Below, piece after piece: positions 26,738 to 34,691 of a stretch of 37,583 nucleotides of DNA (positions are counted from its first letter, which is position 1; every line of letters starts with the position of its first letter). The notes beneath the pieces were generated by a model. It saw nothing but the letters and a program-made list of their open reading frames with translations, made no database searches and was not told the origin of the DNA. The stretch lies in NCBI RefSeq assembly GCF_011947365.2, contig NZ_JAAVSH020000001.1:3626420-3664002 (forward strand), read 5' to 3'. The translations under genes and the position numbers were made by a program. This DNA is from an endosymbiont of Lamellibrachia barhami. Its GTDB lineage: Bacteria > Pseudomonadota > Gammaproteobacteria > Chromatiales > Chromatiaceae.

Positions 26738-28567
26738 ATGAAAAAATTACAACAAATAGCCATATCCACACTGCTGGCGCTGCTGATCAGCGCCTGTGGA
26801 GGCGGAGGCGATGACACGACATTCGGGAGTTCTTCCGCTGTACGCAGCGACGAGACCGTCCTCGGCCGGGTAACCGGCTTTGGCAGTGTATTTGTCGATG
26901 GGGTCGAGTACGAAACAGACAATACCCAAATCACCGTCAATGGCGTTCCTGCCGATGAGAGCGCATTGAAACTCGGCATGGTGGTACTGCTGAAGGGCAA
27001 CTCCGACGGCAGCCATGGAGAGGCCTTCAATATCGATGTCTCCGATGAGATTCACGGTTTTGTCGACGAGAATCTGACCGGTAGCGGCGGCGCACTTCAG
27101 GTGATGGGGCAGACCGTTTTCAGCGACCCTCTCACGGTCTTTGAGTCAGCTGTTGCCGGCATCACCACCATTGCAGCCATCCCACAAGGCGCCATTGTCG
27201 AGATCAGTGGTTATCGTGATGCGGATGGCGCCCTGTTCGCCACCCGGATTGAGCTGAAAAAACTCGCCTTGGATCCAGGGGATGAGGTCAGCGTAAAAGG
27301 CCGGATCGAGGCCCTGGATGAGAATGCCGAACGACTCACCCTGGGAACAATGGGGGTGGACTACAGTCAGGCGGAGATCAAGGACGTGCTGATTGTCGGC
27401 AGGTTTTATGAGATCAGCAGCCGTCAGGGCAGATCACCCATCAGCGGCGACCTGATCGCTGATGAGATCGAGGCGGCAGAAGACGCAGCGGACCAGATCA
27501 ACACTGATGAAGGTGAACAGATCAAACTGGAAGGCAGAATCGACAAACTTCTCACGGCTAACCTGTTTACCCTCAATGGCCTGGAGATTCTGGTCAATCC
27601 GCAAACCGAATTTGAAGATGGCGATCAGCAGCAGCTTGCTGAGAATGCACTGATAAAAGTCAGGGGCCATCTCAACGAGCAGGGGCAGGTCAGCGCAGAT
27701 GAGATCGAGTTTCGCTCCGAGATATACACTGAAATCGAAGGCATCGTCAGCCGGGTCGACAGCAATAACAGCACCTTGACCATCGGTAGTAGTTTGATCC
27801 ACTACTCCAGTGAAACACTGGTGCAAGACGAGTGGAAAGAGGATCGCAGTTTTAACCTGCAGCAGATCAGGATCGGCGATGAACTGGAGATAGACGTCAC
27901 ACAGGATGCTTCAGGCAATCTGTTTGCAGTCAAACTGATCAGAAAATCCGGGACTGATGTCGCGACCGATGATGAGGATCAAGCTGAAGGCAGCGAAGAC
28001 GAAGACGCATCGGAAGATGAGACTGACGAAGAGGACTCCGCGGAGAATGAAGGCGACAGCGGAAACACCGGTGTCCCAGGCACTACCGACAGCCACCGCG
28101 TTCTGGCCTTCAACGATCTCGGCATGCACTGTGCTGACCTTGACTACACCACCTTCGTTGTCCTGCCGCCTTTCAATGTGATCCGCAGCCAGGTCATCGA
28201 GCGCGGCGCCACCCCCCGCATCCTCAGCAGCGCGGAAGTCGACGTCGCCTACAAGGCGCAGATGGATGCAGCAGGTTCGATCAACACCACCAGCCAGAAC
28301 CTGCCGGGATCTGTGCAGAAAACCAACTTCTGGGACATCAACCCGGCGAGCGGCAACACCTACGTTTTCGATCTGTTCGGCGGCAACCCCCCGGCTGATG
28401 TCGGACTCCTGGGCCAGAGCATGCCCGGCGTCAACGCACCCTATAGCGCCAATGAGGATCAACCTTTCGGGCACTATGATGCAGACTTCGCAGCGATTGA
28501 GCGGGGAGAGGCATATTTTGAAGATTGGGAAACAGCGAAAGAGAAGATCAGAAAACAGATTCCATGA
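26738..28567 (+). CDS. DUF5666-repeat lipoprotein with altered C-terminus
   Basis: This is a predicted outer-envelope lipoprotein of 609 residues. The signal and lipobox are visible (QIAISTLLALLISACGGGG). AAGGA about 10 bases before the ATG supports the start. Residues about 35-415 hold roughly five DUF5666-like beta-barrel repeats (for example VLGRVTGFGSVFVDGVEYET, VSVKGRIEALDENAERLTLG, IEGIVSRVDSNNSTLTIG). A strongly acidic linker follows (DEDQAEGSEDEDASEDETDE). A second domain then begins with RVLAFNDLGMHCADLDYTTF and LPPFNVIRSQVIERG, a block I associate with larger secreted proteins. The end looks foreign: from about residue 585 the chain reads AAIERGEAYFEDWETAKEKI, in the style of an antitoxin tail, and its stop overlaps a ParE-like toxin start (ATGA). 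The native C-terminus was probably lost. Confidence 0.8.
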   Translation: MKKLQQIAISTLLALLISACGGGGDDTTFGSSSAVRSDETVLGRVTGFGSVFVDGVEYETDNTQITVNGVPADESALKLGMVVLLKGNSDGSHGEAFNIDVSDEIHGFVDENLTGSGGALQVMGQTVFSDPLTVFESAVAGITTIAAIPQGAIVEISGYRDADGALFATRIELKKLALDPGDEVSVKGRIEALDENAERLTLGTMGVDYSQAEIKDVLIVGRFYEISSRQGRSPISGDLIADEIEAAEDAADQINTDEGEQIKLEGRIDKLLTANLFTLNGLEILVNPQTEFEDGDQQQLAENALIKVRGHLNEQGQVSADEIEFRSEIYTEIEGIVSRVDSNNSTLTIGSSLIHYSSETLVQDEWKEDRSFNLQQIRIGDELEIDVTQDASGNLFAVKLIRKSGTDVATDDEDQAEGSEDEDASEDETDEEDSAENEGDSGNTGVPGTTDSHRVLAFNDLGMHCADLDYTTFVVLPPFNVIRSQVIERGATPRILSSAEVDVAYKAQMDAAGSINTTSQNLPGSVQKTNFWDINPASGNTYVFDLFGGNPPADVGLLGQSMPGVNAPYSANEDQPFGHYDADFAAIERGEAYFEDWETAKEKIRKQIP

Positions 28568-28900
28568 AAATCCGTTTACTTGACTCAGCAAGCCGTGACA
28601 TGGTCGATGGATACCGTTTTTATAAGCAGCAGTCTGAAGGATTGGGAGACTATTTTCTCGACTCACTCTATTCGGATATAGATTCCCTGCTGGTGTTCGC
28701 AGGAGTTCATGCCGTCCACTTTGGCAAATACTATCGGCTACTATCCAAGCGTTTCCCTTTCGCTGTTTAGTACAGGGTCGGTGAAAAAACCTGTAGTTAA
28801 GGTGTATGCGGTGCTGGATAGCCGCAGAAGCCCGGCTTGGACACGAAAGAAGCTAGATCAGGGATATTCAGGGACAGACCACGGTTTATTCAATTTATAG
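28564..28900 (+). pseudogene. ParE/RelE-like toxin, nonsense and frameshift
   Basis: The first frame encodes KIRLLDSASRDMVDGYRF and YFLDSLYSDIDSLLVFAG, then GKYYRLLSKRFPFAV and a TAG at 28768-28770. That stop falls where family members have a Tyr, and reading continues as YRVGEKT after it. The C-terminal family segment, VVKVYAVLDSRRSPAWTRKK, is then found in the next frame (about 28793-28852). So the gene carries one nonsense change and one frameshift, in a product that would be about 95 residues if intact. The ATG overlaps the stop of the upstream lipoprotein gene, whose last 25 residues probably come from the partner antitoxin. Confidence 0.8.
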
Positions 28901-28922
28901 ACCCCGATAGGGGATCTATAAA
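28894..28922. repeat. Perfect-arm hairpin at the edge of the broken toxin gene
   Basis: TTTATAGACCCC and GGGGATCTATAAA pair over 12 bases with a single bulged A and a GATA loop. It overlaps the last codon of the toxin remnant and lies before the Fic fragment. It could be a terminator-like stem without a T-run or a recombination scar. Confidence 0.6.
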
Positions 28923-28990
28923 TACTTAGCTTTTTGGCGATGGATAACGGGGTTCGAGTTCTGCCCTGTATATATGAAGTCTACGCAACT

Positions 28991-29321
28991 ATGCCAAAAC
29001 ACTACACACCACCCTTTTCGACCACGCCAATAATCGTAGGCCTTGTTGCCGAGATTGCAGAAGCGAATAGGACGGATTGCCGTGTCATCAGAATCCGCCG
29101 CGGTGTTGCGTCTGCGCCGGATCAACCGGATCCGCACGATTCAAGGAACCTTAGCCATTGAGGGCAACACGTTGAGCGAGGCACAGATTACCGCCATTCT
29201 TGATGGCAAGCGTGTACTCGCCCAGCCGAAGGAGATCCAGGAGGTGCGTAACGCGATACTGGCCTACGAGCAGTTCGAGCATTGCGCTGATTATCATTTA
29301 GGCCCAATGTCGGTATCATAA
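28991..29321 (+). pseudogene. Fic-family protein, frameshifted N-terminal fragment
   Basis: The fragment begins PKHYTPPFSTTPIIVGLVAE and EIAEA in one frame. At about 29064-29066 an extra base shifts reading, and the family sequence continues in the next frame as IGRIAVSSESAAVLRLRR, IQGTLAIEGNTLSEAQITAI and PKEIQEVRNAILAYEQF. This is the N-terminal (Fic_N-like) region that precedes the AMP-transferase core; the HxFx(D/E)GNGR active-site motif is absent because similarity stops at about 29280. The remaining codons are the antisense of the adjacent toxin gene end. No active product is expected. Confidence 0.8.
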
Positions 29322-29602
29322 AAACTACCGGGCCACTGCATCGAACTGTGAATTACGCGAACGATGGTGATGGCTTTAGTGCCAGTCAGATAGGGAAGAA
29401 TGTAGGGTATGCCGGGAATGATCAGCTCTCGCGTAGATTTCACTCTTCCAGGACGCCCCATGCCCGGATGATCTGCTAGGCGCGCGGTAGACTGCTCGAT
29501 CCGCTCGAGGACATCTACAGCGGCTTGTGGGTTCTCCAAAAGGATATAGTCGAAGATTTCGTCGAGGTCCGTTCTGGCCTTATGCGACCATTCAACCTTC
29601 AC
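29294..29602 (-). CDS. ParE/RelE-family toxin
   Basis: This is a 102-residue plasmid-stabilisation-type toxin, probably a gyrase inhibitor or ribosome-dependent nuclease; the two cannot be told apart here. Family features are KVEWSHKARTDLDEIFDYI, ADHPGMGRPGRVKSTRELII and GIPYILPYLTGTKAITIVRV, ending HSSMQWPGSF. The last eight residues (YDTDIGPK) extend past the usual end and overlap the truncated Fic frame, which suggests the cassette landed there. The ATG overlaps the antitoxin stop (ATGA at 29599-29602), the usual antitoxin-first arrangement. The frame is intact. Confidence 0.88.
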   Translation of the reverse strand: MKVEWSHKARTDLDEIFDYILLENPQAAVDVLERIEQSTARLADHPGMGRPGRVKSTRELIIPGIPYILPYLTGTKAITIVRVIHSSMQWPGSFYDTDIGPK

Positions 29603-29850
29603 GAAGCATTAGCCTTATCGATCTTCCTTCGCAATTGGGCCATTACCTGTTCATGGGGAAATGTATTACCACTCTTGGCGTCAGCGATACCCTCCTGAAC
29701 CTGCCCGACAAACCATTCCTCGTAGTCCAGATAATGATCTGCGGCCTGGTTGAGCACCCAGGCGCGTGAACGACCTATCTCGGTAGCCAGACGGTCGATC
29801 CGATCGATCTTTTCATCGTCCATCCGCAGCGATATATTTCTGGCACTCAT
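29599..29850 (-). CDS. Ribbon-helix-helix antitoxin (CopG/ParD-like)
   Basis: This is an 83-residue antitoxin and probable autorepressor. The N-terminal ribbon-helix-helix domain reads SARNISLRMDDEKIDRIDRL followed by ATEIGRSRAWVLNQAADHYL. The C-terminal part that should wrap the toxin is acidic to mixed (GQVQEGIADAKSGNTFPHEQ). I chose the ATG at 29850; an in-frame TTG two codons upstream is nearer the AGGA and is possible. It overlaps the toxin gene by four bases. A TATGAT on the minus strand inside an inverted repeat about 32-46 bases upstream is a candidate promoter-operator. Confidence 0.88.
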   Translation of the reverse strand: MSARNISLRMDDEKIDRIDRLATEIGRSRAWVLNQAADHYLDYEEWFVGQVQEGIADAKSGNTFPHEQVMAQLRRKIDKANAS

Positions 29851-29881
29851 ATTCAATCTATCCTAATAATATTGATTACAA

Positions 29882-29896
29882 TGTGATCATAGCACA
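29882..29896 (-). promoter_or_regulatory. Possible operator/-10 region of the toxin-antitoxin operon
   Basis: TGTGATCATAGCACA has the form TGTG-N7-CACA and includes TATGAT on the minus strand, a plausible -10. No good -35 is visible. Autorepression by the RHH antitoxin at such a site would fit the family, but this is weak. Confidence 0.3.
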
Positions 29897-30044
29897 CAAA
29901 ACCGAGAAGATTTTGAAGGCAGATGGGAAGCCGAGCAGGTGCACCACCATCAGAGCCATCTCACGAAACGGGAAAGACCGTAAGGTGGTATCCTTTTCGT
30001 TGTCCTCATACTGTAGATTGAGTTAAGCGGGGAGGTGGAGGGCA

Positions 30045-31750
30045 TTGCAAAACAGAGCGAACCCAACAACTCAGCGGTTGGAGATATGGCTTACCCCAAC
30101 TTACAAAACAACCAAGGCCAGTGAAGTGGATACCCTCCTTTATATGAGTTCAATTCCAAGCAAGGTTGTTGGTGGGTCGACTTATCTTACTGTCGATGTA
30201 TTGCCTTACCTGGATGGTGAACGTGCGGTGCGCGTACAGGAAGCCGAGCTACTGGCTCAGGTCAAGCGACATGATCAATTTAACTTGGTGCGCATCGATG
30301 ATACGGGTCAGAGTATCGCTTTGCTCAACTATCCGGAGTTTGTCGACGATCCATTCCCTTCACTTCAAGAAAGCTGGCGGGTAGATCTGAGTTGCTCAAC
30401 GGTGAGTTACCGCACCTATGCCGATTCGCTGAATCCACCCATCCTGCATCGTAAAGAGTTACTTCTTCAACCGGATGACCCACGTCGCGAAGCGTATGCG
30501 GAGCTGACCCGCACAGCAGAATCCATCGGTTTATTCGACGACCCAAGACGCATCGGTTACCAGCGTCAATGGTTAGCGCTGATTCGTGAAAAGGGCTACC
30601 GGATAGAAGGGCACTCTTTGGTTCCGATTGGCAATGACGAATCATTGGAGGATGGCGAGGCAGATTTAGCACCACTCCATGCCGACTGGGAAGCTTCTCG
30701 GCATCTAACCGCTTTGGTCCGATACGGCTTCTCTGCACCTGTACAGTCGCTGGCGCGGTATGGGTTTTTCGATGGTAGCCATCGGTTATTCGATTATGGT
30801 TGCGGTCGTGGAGATGATGTTCGTGGGTTGAGCGAGAATGGTCTATCTGCCACGGGTTGGGATCCCTATTTCGCTCCAGATAACACCATCTCGTCAGCGG
30901 ACATCGTCAACCTGGGTTTTGTGATCAATGTTATAGAAGACTTTGACGAGCGCGTAGAGGCGCTTACCCGAGCCTGGTCGCTGGCAGAACGGGTGCTGGT
31001 GGTTTCAGTGATGCTGGAAAACCAGAATGATCCTCGTGGCCAGCGGTTTCGTGATGGGGTGATGACTTTACGCGGGACTTTCCAGAAGTACTTCACCCAA
31101 TCTGGGATTAAGACATTTCTTGAGCAGGTTCTCGATGAAGAACCGATTCCCGTAGCACCAGGCGTGCTCTATCTGTTCCGTGATAAGGACATGGAACAGC
31201 GGTTTCTGATGGATCGATACCACCGTTCTTGTATCGCAAGTCCCGTTACATCAACGAAGAGTTTTCCAACTATCCTGAGCAGGTTGCCTTTGAGGAGGCA
31301 TTGGAAAGGATCGAGTTATTCGACTTGTCAGGTTATGGGCCTATGCCGAGCGAGTTTATTCAGACGCTGGAGAAAAACCGATTGGCCATCGATAAATTTG
31401 CATTAGTCCCTGCAACGACCATCCCTGATCTCGACACCTCCTGCGGCCAATACATCACCTACCTCCAGCTCATCGAATGCGGTGAGACCCAAGCCCGAAC
31501 CGGCCTGCCGAATCTGCCCAAGCAAGCCGAGAGTTACAACGCACTCCATGCCCTGCGTCCACTGTTCCAGACCGCAGTTCAACCAAACGCTTCTTTTGAG
31601 CTACAGCCGACCAATTTTTATCGATGTCAGATTCTGGTTGATTTTAGGCTACAGGCGAGAATCGACTACCAACGCTCTTCCACAGGAAGTGACACTGCTT
31701 CATCCAATCAGATCTTTCATACATTCATTTCATCACCTATCGTGTCTTGA
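30045..31750 (+). pseudogene. DNA phosphorothioation-associated methyltransferase, frameshifted and 3'-truncated
   Basis: The product matches the family named DNA phosphorothioation-associated putative methyltransferase. The first frame (30045-31406) contains PSKVVGGSTYLTVDVLPYL, NPPILHRKELLLQPDDPRRE, the SAM-binding RLFDYGCGRGDDVRGLSENG, ADIVNLGFVINVIEDFDER, and GTFQKYFTQSGIKTFLEQVL. At about 31226 reading shifts; the family sequence goes on in the next frame as LYRKSRYINEEFSNYPEQVA to KNRLAIDKFALVPATT, consistent with one deleted base. A further conserved-looking block, IECGETQARTGLPNLPKQAE, suggests a fused C-terminal domain that breaks off soon after. The start is unsure (TTG at 30045 or ATG at 30144). 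No dnd genes lie nearby. Confidence 0.8.
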
Positions 31751-31913
31751 TGTTTTCACCAAACATCATGATAACCTACCACCAAAGGCGTGGCACCCTT
31801 GCTACTGGAGCATTGACTGAATCTCAGGCCATCTCTTCACTTACTGACAAGTAGACAAAACGCATTTATTCATTACGCAACTGATCACTCATTCACAATA
31901 TCGTCCGGGAGAA

Positions 31914-34691
31914 TCACCTCGACAAAGCGAGCAAAGGTGCATCTCTTCGGCCAGCGTCAAAAGAATCATAGTCAGGATTATTGGCTTTGAGATAGTAGTC
32001 ATTTTCACCGCGCTTTCGTACCATCCGCAGGACATACTGATCATCTCCATTCACATCTTGTCTTTCTACAGCGATAATCTTATTGCTGATTGAGCCAGCG
32101 TGTTCTGAGTCGACCCGTTCCAGCAGGAGATAATCACCGTCGCGGATTGGATTTCTACCGCCATCCATGGAATTGCCTGTGGCGCGTGCAACAAAATGGC
32201 GAGCGGGATCTGCACGGTGTTGAGGTGCTATTTTTATCCGGGTTTCATCTTCACCGTCTGCATTCCTGAAATGCCCACAAGCGATCCTGAGGTTGGGGAA
32301 AAAAGGAATCTCGTCCCAATCCGTATCGATCTCAGCAGGGAGATTTGATTCAGTGAGCGTACGGGAATTCGTATCCTCCGACGCCCGCTCCATGTACATG
32401 GCCAGTTTGTAATCAACCAACTCCTGCACCATGGCGCGAAAAATATTTCGATCTTCGGTCACCAGTTCAAAATTGGGCTTCAACCGGTCCTCATCAATCT
32501 CAAAGAATGGTGGACTCTGGTTATTATTGCCACCGATAAAGGCGTTCACAGGATTCGAATTCCAGTAAGTCAGCCATTGGCCGAATTTGGAAACGAGAAC
32601 CTCGGCCAGATTCTGAAAACGCTTGGGCAGATCCATTACCATCAATGGCTGACGGCGCAATAGAATCTCACCAGAACGGGTTGCCAGATCACGGGTGGTC
32701 TGCGGGTGGATGAAGCCATCGAGTTCCAGTAGCGCCTCCAGCAGCACCATCTTGTACGACTTGGTCATGGTGGCCTTTTCGACTTCAAAAAAGTAGGAGC
32801 GATGGCCTTGCAAAACTCGCTGCTGTGCATCATCCAGTCCTCCACGATCTGCGACCAAATCAAACCAGGAGCCAAACTTCTTATTGCTCCTGATATGTTT
32901 AAAATCCACCCCGGCACGATACATCTCAACCGCGCTGGGTCGCTGCTGCTCCACCGACCTCAACTGCTCGTAGGTCTCAAGAATCCCCTGTGGCAAGGTA
33001 CTGATCACTTCGTTTATAAAATCGATAACACCCAGATCGTAGTTGGCATAACAGTCCTTGGGCAGTGGCAGATCGTTTTCCCGTTGCCGCTTGATGAATT
33101 CACGCAGAGAAGACAACCCAAACAGGGATTCCGGTTTATTTAGAAAAGCCTTGTGATTGCCGATGAAGTCCAACACTCGCAGATGATCCTTACCGGGATG
33201 CAGCCTCAGACCGCGCCCCAATTGCTGCAGAAACAGGATCTTCGATTCCGTCGGCCTGAGCATCATCACCGTATCTATGGCGGGAAGGTCAGTGCCTTCG
33301 TTGAACAGATCAACAGAAAAGATTATCTCCAGCTCGCCGCTATCCAACTGCTTCAATGCTGCATGACGTGGAAGTTCTGATTCTGCATGTACAGCCGCTA
33401 CACGAATACCCGCCTTTGCGAAATAGTCCGCCATAAACTCTGCGTGGGAACGAGAGACACAGAACGCAAGCGTTCGACTCTGGCGCAGCTCACGCCAGAC
33501 CGTCAGGGCATGTTTTGCGCGCCCGCGGGTCGCAAGTTTGTTGCCAAGATCATTGGGATCGAAGCGTCCATTGCGCCAGGGAATCTCTTTATAGTCGACG
33601 GAGGCATCATGGATACCATGATAGTGAAACGGACTCAGCAGATCCGCATTGATGCCCTCAACGAAATTCCGTTCGAAGACTAGGTTATCGTCACACAACG
33701 AAAGGATATCCGCCTGGTCAGTACGCTCCGGTGTTGCCGTCAGACCAAGCAAAAAACGCGGCTGGAAATAGTTGATCAGGCGACGGTAGGTGACGGAATC
33801 AGCGTGGTGAAATTCATCTACCACGATGTAATCGAAACAGTCAGATTCAAACTGCTTCAAGTGTTCTTTACGGCCCAGCGTCTGGATAGAGGCGAAGACA
33901 AAATCAGCCTCTCCCTCCTTTGTCTTGCCAGTGTAGTAACCGATACTTGCATCAGGTTGAATGCGACTGAAGGTATCCTCCGCCTGCATCAGAATCTCTT
34001 CCCTATGAGCAACGAACAGTACTCGCTTTGCTTTGATCTGCTGCACATCAAAAGCAGCCAGCCAAGTCTTGCCCAGACCCGTGGCCATAACCACCAGTCC
34101 GCGCCGGTAACCAGTCCCCCGTGTGGCCTGCAATGCCACCAACGCCTCAGCCTGAATCTCGGTTGGAGTGGCGGGCAGTGGCTCCTCTACCGGCTCACCG
34201 CTGACCACCCGCAATGACACCTTGCGCCGCGCCGCATAGTCGTCGATCCAAGTGTGGGTTAATGGAAATAGCCGCGAATCAGAGAACAGCGCCTCAAATT
34301 TGTCGAAGATCTCCTGAAACTTGGCTGAATCCGCCGGGTAATCCACCCTCAGATTCCACTCCAGACCACGGGTCAGTGCCATGTTGGAGATATTGCTGGA
34401 GCCGACAAAGGCACAACCGTCGAAGAGACCGTCACCGTCACGACGCAAAAAGATATAAGACTTGATGTGAAAGCTGGGATCGCCAACCGTAGAGAACAAC
34501 CGAACATCAGCCCCACGCTCCCCCAGCAGCATCAACCGCCGCAGCGCCTGCGGCTCGGTCACATCCAGATAGTCAGACGTCAGTACCCGAATCACCACGC
34601 GACGATCCATCGCATCTCTCAACGCATCAAAGATAAGATCCAGACCACTCTGACGAATAAAAGCCACGGTGATATCATGGTGAACGATCAC
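31914..34691 (-). CDS. PLD nuclease-SF2 helicase-S24-like fusion protein
   Basis: This is a large DNA-acting fusion of about 925 residues. Order: PLD/HKD nuclease-like domain (SFHIKSYIFLRRDG with the following VGSSNISNMAL), SF2 helicase (motif I VMATGLGKTWLA, motif II VVDEFHHAD, motif III LGLTATPER, motif VI QQLGRGLRLHPGK), a DUF3427-like middle region, and a C-terminal LexA/S24-like domain (ARATGNSMDGGRNPIRDGDY). I chose the GTG at 34691: GGAG lies five bases before it, and it overlaps the stop of the upstream gene (GTGA). A longer ATG start at 34772 reads out-of-frame sequence of that gene. The N-terminus (IVHHDITVAFIRQSGLDLI) seems to lack 20-30 residues usual for the PLD fold. The last residues may also be out of frame. 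Such proteins are common in defence islands. Confidence 0.85.
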   Translation of the reverse strand: MIVHHDITVAFIRQSGLDLIFDALRDAMDRRVVIRVLTSDYLDVTEPQALRRLMLLGERGADVRLFSTVGDPSFHIKSYIFLRRDGDGLFDGCAFVGSSNISNMALTRGLEWNLRVDYPADSAKFQEIFDKFEALFSDSRLFPLTHTWIDDYAARRKVSLRVVSGEPVEEPLPATPTEIQAEALVALQATRGTGYRRGLVVMATGLGKTWLAAFDVQQIKAKRVLFVAHREEILMQAEDTFSRIQPDASIGYYTGKTKEGEADFVFASIQTLGRKEHLKQFESDCFDYIVVDEFHHADSVTYRRLINYFQPRFLLGLTATPERTDQADILSLCDDNLVFERNFVEGINADLLSPFHYHGIHDASVDYKEIPWRNGRFDPNDLGNKLATRGRAKHALTVWRELRQSRTLAFCVSRSHAEFMADYFAKAGIRVAAVHAESELPRHAALKQLDSGELEIIFSVDLFNEGTDLPAIDTVMMLRPTESKILFLQQLGRGLRLHPGKDHLRVLDFIGNHKAFLNKPESLFGLSSLREFIKRQRENDLPLPKDCYANYDLGVIDFINEVISTLPQGILETYEQLRSVEQQRPSAVEMYRAGVDFKHIRSNKKFGSWFDLVADRGGLDDAQQRVLQGHRSYFFEVEKATMTKSYKMVLLEALLELDGFIHPQTTRDLATRSGEILLRRQPLMVMDLPKRFQNLAEVLVSKFGQWLTYWNSNPVNAFIGGNNNQSPPFFEIDEDRLKPNFELVTEDRNIFRAMVQELVDYKLAMYMERASEDTNSRTLTESNLPAEIDTDWDEIPFFPNLRIACGHFRNADGEDETRIKIAPQHRADPARHFVARATGNSMDGGRNPIRDGDYLLLERVDSEHAGSISNKIIAVERQDVNGDDQYVLRMVRKRGENDYYLKANNPDYDSFDAGRRDAPLLALSR

